A DNA stretch of 64,000 nt from Cutaneotrichosporon cavernicola (taxonomy: Eukaryota > Basidiomycota > Tremellomycetes > Trichosporonales > Trichosporonaceae): positions 2,294,001 through 2,358,000 of the forward strand of contig NC_083394.1 of the NCBI RefSeq assembly GCF_030864355.1, given 5' to 3'. Position numbers and translations under genes: made by a program. Shown here one piece after another: positions 56,986-64,000 of this stretch. Positions within the stretch are counted from its first letter, which is position 1; each line of letters starts with the position of its first letter. Below the pieces are notes generated by a model, which saw only the letters and a program-made list of their open reading frames with translations, was not told where the DNA came from and did not search any database.

Positions 56986-59900
56986 ATGAACACCCCTCCT
57001 CCTCCAGACATTGTCCTTCCGCCGCCAGAATCGCCCGCATCCAAGCGGATACGACGCGACTCTCTACCAGCCGTGGAAGATGTCGCGCTGACGGACGAAG
57101 GCGTGCCGGAGGAGGTAGAGCGGGGACGCGTGAGTGACCATCACTAACATTCTGACGTTCAGGAGTCGATGTACGTGCGGCTCTTCAAGGGTGAGGTGGT
57201 GTGGTTGAACACGCCGCTAACAGTAGAAATGATCCAGACCGTGTTGGAGGCCGAGTCATACCTGTTCTCGGCCCGCGAGCTGTGGGTTCTCAAGCACATC
57301 CTTGACCTTCCCTGTAGGCAGCTAGGAAGTGTCCCACGAGAGCTGACACCAGACGAGCCTCTTTACCTCCTCACGCGTCTGCTCCTCCGGCGGCGGGGAA
57401 AGGTGCACCCCATAGCCTCCATCGCGCCGACGTACTCGGGCGAGTTGGGCGAGGAAGGTGTCAAACGCGCAGCAAGAACATTGTGCGGGCGCCTTGACAT
57501 TCCCATGGGCATCCGCGACCAGACGGACGAGGAGTCGTTGTCGTTTAACTTCTGGGGCGCACCAAACGGAACACCCAAAGGGAAGTCGTCTGCGCCCGGC
57601 AACGCATGGTCCGACCTGCCTACCGGCTTGAGTGCCGAGGAGGAGCGTGCCGATCCCGACCTGGCAGAGACGATCCGCCAGAGTCTCTGGACCGAGAAAT
57701 ACGGCGTTCTCCGGTCCACGAATGCCAATGGGTCAACCTCTTGCGCATCGACCTCCACGTCAACTTCTGCTTCGATCTCGCTGCCCACTGCGCAGGCTTC
57801 ATCCACGATAACCGGCATCGAGGGGATGTTCGAAACCCCGGATGTCCAGAGGCCGATCCTATCGCTTGCGCACGACGAGGCCGAGCTCTGCCTCGACGAC
57901 ATTATGTCATGTGTGTCGGCCGACGACCTGCGGCGCGTCGCGCGGGCGCGCAAGGTCCCCCCCCAGTTACTCGTCACGCGCGAGTCGGTCATGAAGGCAC
58001 TCGGCAATATTGCCCGCAATCAGACAACGCTCTCGTTTACGCCGGTTGACCGCAAGGGCAAGGGCAAGGGGGGCTCTCCTGCGCGATCCCTTACACCCGT
58101 CATGTCGACATCGGAACGTCTCGTCCTTGCACAGCTCATGCCTTACCTAGGCGGGCAGGTCATTCAGGTTGACCGGTCGCTTTTCACGCTCATCTCGCGC
58201 GTCAACCTCATCTTCTCGCGCACGCCGCCAACTTCAGCCCACTCCCCGGCCCTCATCCTTCCACCCATCCTCGTCTCCTCCCACCGTCGACAGTACCCCG
58301 ATTACGGTACACCTACACGCTCGGTCATCTGGAGGACTCGACGCGAACTGCTCGAATGGGAGCACGCGGTGCATTACGAGGCACTCGTGTCGGAGGTCCT
58401 TGGCGACAACTGGGCGGAGCAGCGTCGCGGTGGCGGGCCTCCGCAGTCGCTGTGGCGCGGTCAATCACTGTCGCGAATGGACAGTGCCAAGCTCGTGCGT
58501 CGGGTCTGGGAGAACGTGTGGCCAATGTGGATGAAAATGGTCGCGGGCAAGGACGGGGAGCCAATCAACGAGAAGCAGGAGCAAGGCGTGTTGGCGGGAG
58601 ACCGCTTCAAGACCGCTCATGTCCTCACACGAATCGTAGCGAAGGTTAGCAGCGCTCCTTCAGGTGCTGATTGCTGATTGTAGGGTGCGGATGCGCTCGG
58701 CATACTGCACGAGTATGACCTCGAATGCGAAGTCCTTCGCGCATTGCTCCTACAGCGACGGTGGCGCCGTGGCAAGCGAGGGTGAGTTCTGCGACATTTT
58801 ACTGTTTCTGACCACAGCGCATGGTATGACCGCCTCGCCCTCGTCTATATGACACACTACAAGATGTCCGAGGCGCAGAAGTTGGAGAAGCTGGAGGAGG
58901 CCACCCAAGTTTGCATCGATGGCCTCCTCGACCCGGGCACACATCTCAGTAAGCTTATTCCTTGTTGGCGTTCCAGCTCACAACAGTCTACCGGCCACGC
59001 CTGTCCCATCGCCTTACCCGACTCGAGAACAGACTCAACCTTCCGGCCGACGAGCGACACATCTCGTACGCGCAGCTGATTAAGTGCGAGACCCGAGATG
59101 TAATCGCGGTGCGATCGCAACTGAACAGTGGCATGCCCGTACAGTCTGTCTCCAATGGTTGGCGAGACTCGGCCAACATGGGCCTGGACGACGGCTCGCA
59201 GAAGAATACTCCGTTGCAGCAGGTAGGCAAAAGTGCATGGATTGGGCGTGAAGGGGAGGTGACTGTGGAGGGTTGGGTGCTCGAGTGGTGGGAGGACAAG
59301 GGATACGAAGGGTGAGTGGGCATGACCCAACCTCGCTGACGTTAGCTACCACGCCGAATCGTCCATTCTTACGACACTGTTCGCGCTGCTCATGTGGCCT
59401 GTACTGTTTCACCCACTCCCGGGCGCCTTCGAGACGTATTATCAGACGGCTCCTCTGGATCTCGGTGAGGACACATTTGCCCGCGCTCGCGCGTCGATGA
59501 TCGATGAGCATCTCACGAAGATGGAGTCGACCGACACAGCGCTCGCGATGCTTCGCGAAACTGACAAGCGCGAGCGCGAGTTGGGAACCTGGGCCGTAGG
59601 CCTCAGCTGGGACTTTGGCCGGCGTGAGCTCGAGGAGATCCTAACCTGCATAGGCGGGCACGCCATGGCACTCATTTGCCGCATGCTGTCAGAGGAGTAC
59701 CGCCATCGCGCTAGCGGTGTCCCGGATCTCATGTAAGCTGTGGTTATGGCTTTGGCTGACATCAGTGTCTGGAACTATGACAAGCGTGAGGCGCGCTTTG
59801 TCGAGGTCAAAGGACCCGGTGACCAACTCTCGGAAACCCAGAAGATCTGGATTGACTTCCTCCTCTCCGCCGGCGTTGCGGTCGAAGTCTGCCGTGTCAA

Positions 59901-60120
59901 GGCGAAAGAGGACGCTGAGGGCCGACCAGTAATAGCGACCAAGCGCACCGACTCGGGTCGCAGAAAGCGTGCAGCGGCAAGACCGCAACCGGAACCTATC
60001 GTAGTGGACGACAGCGATGACGACAAGGAGGACAATGAGTGGCAGCACGAGTCAGGGGATGAGGGCAAGCCGAAAGGGCACTGGGCGAGGCCTGGAGAGG
60101 GTAAGCGAGCACGAAGGTAG
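56986..60120 (+). CDS. FAN1: FAN1 structure-specific nuclease (VRR-NUC)
   Basis: DNA repair nuclease that incises 5' flaps and interstrand crosslinks, acting with the Fanconi-anaemia pathway in animals and alone in many fungi. Coding exons are 56986-57129, 57163-58644, 58684-58781, 58818-58948, 58987-59311, 59346-59732 and 59766-60120, giving 973 aa. YVRLFKGEVVWL, YLFSARELWVLKHIL and LYLLTRLLLRRRGKV (SAP-like region) come first. TPR-like helices follow around LLQRRWRRGKRGAWYDRLALVY and HRLTRLENRL. The C-terminal VRR-NUC domain has GYHAESSILTTLFALLMWP, GVPDLIVW with Pro853-Asp854 and EVKGPGDQLSETQ with Glu869 and Lys871, the PD-(D/E)XK centre. The last 55 residues are a charged tail. No UBZ zinc finger is seen at the N-terminus, as in other fungal FAN1. 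Confidence 0.94.
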
Positions 60121-60916
60121 TCTCTGTGTCATAGCTGTGGTCATGTATGTCATACTGTACACTAGCATTCTTGAAAGCATTTGTACACAATGGGTCTAAC
60201 TTGACCTGAACTGCTAACTTCCGTAGTCAGCTGCTAGTCCGTCCGGCCACCCTGATGGAAACAGTCCATCGTGTTGCACTTTCTGTGAGGGGATTGGCTT
60301 TGAATGCAGTAAGGCTCTCTGCCTGTGAACAGGGAGCGTCCCGGCTTAGGAGACTTCAAGGAGCGGCGCGTAGACTGAAGCCACGAGCAACTTGTATCGC
60401 TGGTTACGGTAGGTTAGCGCTTGCTTGAGAACCACGAAGAGTGAATGGCTTGACAGACGTAAACCAGCCACCTGCATCTCCCTGGCTCCAAAGGCCAGTT
60501 GGGTTCCAGCCGTAAATTGCCTTTGATGGCTATTTACTTTTGGATATTTTCGACCATTTCATGAATCACATCACCAACTTGTTCCGATGGATTTTACGTT
60601 CCAACATCTACTAACCACTTTATCCTCGCTTGGAAACACTATATTCATATATGCCATAGGTGTAGTGAACCTCTTTGATGTTCTAGTTGGCTGCGATGGT
60701 GGACTCTCCAACGCGGCGGCGTTGTTCACCCAGACAAACTCTTCACTCTGCACTCTTCACTGACCCGCCACTCACCTGCCTTACAGTCCTCCCGCTCTGT
60801 ACCAGAGGCTTCTAATCAGGCGTCAAGTCGCATTTTTGTCGCAATGTTCAAGGTCGGAAAGCGCATCCAAGAGCCCCAGCCCCAGAAGATGGAGGATACC
60901 ATTATCGTGACCAGCA
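60121..60916. other. Spacer FAN1 to tRNA-Cys
   Basis: 3' region of FAN1 and unassigned sequence; no gene recognised. Confidence 0.45.
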
Positions 60917-60995
60917 GTCCAATTGGCGCAGCGGTTAGCGCGGCAGATTGCAACTAACAATCTGTAGGTCCTTGGTTCAATTCCGAGATTGGACT
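60917..60995 (+). tRNA. tRNA-Cys (anticodon GCA) with 6-nt intron
   Basis: Acceptor GTCCAAT (60917-60923) pairs with ATTGGAC (60988-60994). D stem is GCGC/GCGC. Anticodon stem is GCAGA/TCTGT, with GCA at 60950-60952. T arm is CTTGG-TTCAATT-CCGAG. The discriminator is U (60995), as tRNA-Cys requires, followed by a TTTT terminator. The body GCGC..GCAGATTGCA..ATCTGT is the standard fungal tRNA-Cys. Six extra bases (ctaaca, 60954-60959) after position 37 are a minimal intron. Confidence 0.95.
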
Positions 60996-61739
60996 TTTTA
61001 GGCTGTGGAGGCCGCTGGACAGTTGCCAGCTTGGTCGCGGATGTGTGCGTTGATCCAGAGGGTCCAGAGGGTCAGAGGACGCAAGATCGCCACCACTCCA
61101 CCATTCCGCTACACCTGCTCTGATCCAGCGGTATGACACCTAACCTAGGTCATCTCTAGGTAGTTCCGGACAACTGATCTTGATTCCATGCCGCCTCGAC
61201 GACGTTGTATCGTCCGCAAGGAGGGGTCAAATGCGGATACACGCGTGGGCCCAAACTCGAAAGGCAGGTTGATAGTCCTAACCGGCCGGGACATAACCCT
61301 GGCTCTAGTGTCGGGGGCTGGCTCGGGATACCAGCTTTGACTTCTTATTATCGTTTGGAGAGGAATGGGGATCAGTCTGGAGAAGGGGCGGCGAGAAATG
61401 TAGGAATTGTTGGGCTGGGTGGCCCAGCATTTCCTCAGCCTGTTTCAGACTTTCGAGTGAGTCGTGTTTGAGGCCGACGAGTCGGGGACAGTGAGCAAGT
61501 CGCAAGACTAAGAAACTCGCCGACATCCGTTAGCGGTTACAAAATAGTACAGGGCCACAACAAGACTCTCTGACGAGGGCGCGACCCGCTGCCGCCGTTA
61601 GGAATGAGGTACTGTTCCTCCGTCCCAGGCCCCGGAGGGGCAAAAGGGGCAGACCTGTTGCTGCCATCTATCCCCGGTTGGCGGGCGGATGGGTGGATCA
61701 ATCGACATCAATCGACGCACCTTAGTCTTCAAAAACGTT
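60996..61739. other. Spacer between tRNA genes
   Basis: No gene recognised between tRNA-Cys and tRNA-Ser. Confidence 0.45.
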
Positions 61740-61828
61740 CGACAACTGCATGATTCGAACATGCGCTCCCGAAGGAAATTGATCGAGGACATTCGAGTCA
61801 ATCGCGTTAACCACTCCGCCAAGTTGCC
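61740..61828 (-). tRNA. tRNA-Ser (anticodon CGA) with 8-nt intron
   Basis: Read on the minus strand: acceptor GGCAACT pairs with AGTTGTC, D arm GCG-GAGTGGTTAA-CGC, anticodon stem ATTGA/TCAAT with loop CTCGAA then intron TGTCCTCG then A, long variable arm TTCCTTCGGGAG with a UUCG-type loop, and T arm GCATG-TTCGAAT-CATGC. The discriminator is G, as in serine tRNAs. The long variable arm confirms the class. Intron position after base 37 is standard. Confidence 0.95.
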
Positions 61829-63001
61829 TTCGATGTTTGTGTCGGAGTTGGAGCCGCCAGATTCGGGCTGCAGGTCCGTGGGGGTCCGCGGGGTGCGGCA
61901 GGGGCGATCGAACTGTGGTCCCCGATAGATTGAGGTGATCGTAGCAATAGATCGGTAGGTATGGGCTAGGTAGATATATGCAAGGTGCGGCGGCTCGGGC
62001 GATGTACATGTGGTGCACCTTATCTCCAAACACTACGGCCACGAGTTCCCCTTGTCGTAGACCACAGAGATGACGAGTAGGCTTGGGTCGATGTTCTCCG
62101 CAAAATATGTCTAAACCCACCTCCTCTGCAGGCTCTGCGTGAGGCTGTTGAAGCTTGGTTTCGCCACACTCACCTCTACCTGACTTGGATCCCGGATCCG
62201 CACTGCCCACTGGGCTGGCGGTGGTAGGCGAGTGAGAGAAGCTTCCTGTACAGGTTGTGGAAGGGGTACAAGAGCGTCTGGAGAACACCGTACAACTTCA
62301 CCGGTATCTATATCGAATTTAAATATATAGTTAGCCCAGCTTTTTTTAAAGGTAGAAAACCACAGTTTCAAGTACACCGACATCGTCCAGTTTGCGGTGT
62401 TCAACGTGGGCGCACCGCCGGTCAGCGAGAAGAAGGATGTGGACGAGCATGCCGAGTATGCTTAAATTTTTGTATAGTTATCAGAAGGTAGTGGGCTGCT
62501 GGAATGGATCCACGTTTGAAATGGTGGCGGACGTGAGAGGAGGGTCGCGTTGTTTCCTGGTCGGACGAGCATGTCTAAATCCTCAGCCCCTCTGCCTCCC
62601 CGAATATGCGGAGCTGCGCATAGTGAAGTACCTGATTTCACCCGCCCGCCGACGTACTTGATGGGGAGGATAGCGTTGATAGAACATGCGGGGAGGAGGA
62701 GGAGGAAGATGTATAGATGAGAATGAGCAGGCCAACTGGCAGTCAAGTCCCTCGCTATACGGGCACAAGAGCAACTAAACTATCGGCGAGCAATTGGAAC
62801 GGTCCTGTGGCATAATCTGTCATCATCATCGTCGGATGTCACATAGTATCCTGTGTCACTACCTCTCCTTCACAGCACAGCAAGTCTACTTCTGATTCAT
62901 TGCCCATTGTTAAACTCCCTTTCTATTGTACAGCTTGTCCACTTCTGATCACTCCTCCATTTGGCTACTTCTGATCACTTATCCTCTTTGTCCTCATCTG
63001 A
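61829..63001. other. Spacer with possible gene remnant
   Basis: No intact gene. On the plus strand, 62127-62226 and 62352-62464 contain protein-like frames (for example TDIVQFAVFNVGAPPVSEKK) with no start, splice partner or family that I recognise. They may be remnants of a decayed gene. Confidence 0.35.
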
Positions 63002-64000
63002 TCACTCCTCCACCGGGCGGCGGACGGTGGGGTCCACAATCGCATTCTTGCGAGTGAAAGCATTCATGTCCTTGTAGGGGTACACCTGCGTTCCCTTGCC
63101 TAGCTTGCCGTAAATTGCAAAAGTCTGGCCGTCGTAGTATGCACTGTATGCAGCGAGGCGTGCTTCGGGCCGCTTGTGGAACGTACATCCGTCCGAGTTG
63201 CCCGTGCAACCCCGACAGTGGCCGAGCGTCGCCTCGGCGTGGTGCCCATAGTCGACAATCCTACCAAGCAGGCAGGGGTATCCGAAGCGCGCACACTTAC
63301 TGCACTCGTATCCCTTGGGCACGGTAAAGTGCTTACCCTCACGCTCGCAGCGGATGATGTTCATCTCCTTCAGCTGTTTGCCACCAATCCGGGTCTTAAG
63401 GCGTGTAAGGTCCTCGGGCCGCAGGTATGGGAAATACTCGTGTTTCTGGATCTGAGGGGCGATAGGGAAGACCTTTGGAAGGCGTGGTTTCGGCTTGGGC
63501 CCGCGGCGGCCGCCAGTTGTGCCACTCGCCTTGGCGGGGTTCTTGTTCGCGGTAGGAGCGGCCTTGGTCTTGGACTTGGACGCGCGAGGGGTCGAGACGC
63601 GGCGCTTGGGCTTGGGAGCCTGAGTCTCGGGAGGTGGCGAGGATGTGCGCCCTTCCATCTGGGTTGGCGAAGGGCTTTGATTCCAGTAGAACTTGGGTTG
63701 GGTGTGCTCGTTGTTGGCGCTGAACGGCCGCTTGGCCTTGGGGGAGGGGGTGCTAAGCGCCCCAATGGCAAATCGATCATAGGTAGGGAACACATCGTAA
63801 ATGTAGTTGTCCGCAGTAGTGTGCAGTTGGGTGGGGAGCTGCATCTGGAAGGCGAGCTGCTGCTGGGCGTTGAGCTGCGGTTGGCTGCCAAACTGGTCAG
63901 AGAATGGAGGAGGCGGAGGGGGCATGAGCAAAGCAGGGTCGATGTTGTTATTGCCAGTCGGCCCGATGGGATGGGGGGCCAGCACCGAGTCGAGGTAGCC
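63002..64000 (-). CDS. Cys-rich putative zinc-binding protein, partial (5' end beyond window)
   Basis: The frame is open from the window edge to a TGA at 63002-63004, giving the last 332 residues; the start lies outside. The visible N-part is Pro/Gln-rich (PPPPPPF, QPQLNAQQQ). A basic middle region follows, with KPKRR, AT-hook-like GGRRGPKPKPR and many Lys/Ala/Pro. The C-terminal third has clustered Cys/His: RCEREGKHF, YECSKCARFGYPCLLG, HHAEATLGHCRGCTG and DGCTFHKRP, about eight Cys and several His in 60 residues, fit for two zinc sites. I do not recognise the family by name. The AT-hook-like patch with a zinc module suggests a DNA- or chromatin-binding role, which is inference. Confidence 0.7.
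   Translation of the reverse strand, partial: GYLDSVLAPHPIGPTGNNNIDPALLMPPPPPPFSDQFGSQPQLNAQQQLAFQMQLPTQLHTTADNYIYDVFPTYDRFAIGALSTPSPKAKRPFSANNEHTQPKFYWNQSPSPTQMEGRTSSPPPETQAPKPKRRVSTPRASKSKTKAAPTANKNPAKASGTTGGRRGPKPKPRLPKVFPIAPQIQKHEYFPYLRPEDLTRLKTRIGGKQLKEMNIIRCEREGKHFTVPKGYECSKCARFGYPCLLGRIVDYGHHAEATLGHCRGCTGNSDGCTFHKRPEARLAAYSAYYDGQTFAIYGKLGKGTQVYPYKDMNAFTRKNAIVDPTVRRPVEE

Noticed and set aside
1..64000. CRISPR arrays, prophage, bacterial-type operons, transposases, rRNA
   Set aside because: None seen. Repeats are simple tandem duplications, not spaced arrays, and no transposase, integrase or reverse transcriptase motif was noticed in any frame.

Overview
This window is nuclear DNA of a basidiomycete yeast, most likely a tremellomycete of the Trichosporonales type (Trichosporon or Cutaneotrichosporon relatives). 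Three things point there: GC-rich coding sequence with strong third-position bias, many very short introns (about 30-60 nt) with GTGAGT or GTAAGT-like donors and a CTGAC/CTAAC branch site just before the CAG/TAG acceptor, and spliceosomal introns in nearly every gene plus introns in all three tRNA genes. The species call is an inference. I derived exon structures by hand from splice signals, reading frame and family conservation. Every multi-exon model below closes in frame, but none has RNA evidence.

Bases 1-14 kb look like accessory metabolism. In order they hold a siderophore-iron MFS transporter (+), a sugar or alpha-glucoside-type MFS transporter (-), a broken short-chain dehydrogenase/reductase (-), an allantoate/nicotinate-family MFS transporter (+) and a DUF4038 apiosidase-like hydrolase (-). 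They are separated by long repeat-dotted spacers.

Bases 14-39 kb hold an F-box-like orphan, a tRNA-Gly, the ribosome-assembly factor ERB1, an SH3BGR-type thioredoxin-fold protein, a small unknown protein, a WrbA/Pst2-type quinone reductase, Elongator subunit ELP2, heme-synthesis HEM1, the ER protein CCDC47 (PAT complex), a second F-box-like paralogue and the iron-sulfur nuclease EXO5.

Bases 39-64 kb hold a small membrane protein, a lactose-permease-like MFS sugar transporter, RPL16 (uL13), a histidine phosphatase, RPL32, the N-terminal methyltransferase NTM1, RPL41, a TPT/SLC35 nucleotide-sugar-type transporter, complex I subunit NDUFA5, the FAN1 nuclease, tRNA-Cys, tRNA-Ser, and the 3' part of a Cys-rich DNA-binding-like protein cut by the window end.

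There is no obvious biosynthetic operon-like cluster and no new mobile system. RPL32, NTM1 and RPL41 together form a small translation neighbourhood, and the methyltransferase shares a promoter with a ribosomal protein gene. The most noteworthy observations are EXO5 carrying two ubiquitin-interacting-motif-like sequences, two genes whose stop codon coincides with a 5' splice site (the WrbA-like gene and RPL41), a coding exon that is only an ATG (NTM1), a recently broken SDR gene with a 44-bp tandem duplication, and a recurrent pattern of two-copy short tandem duplications across the spacers.
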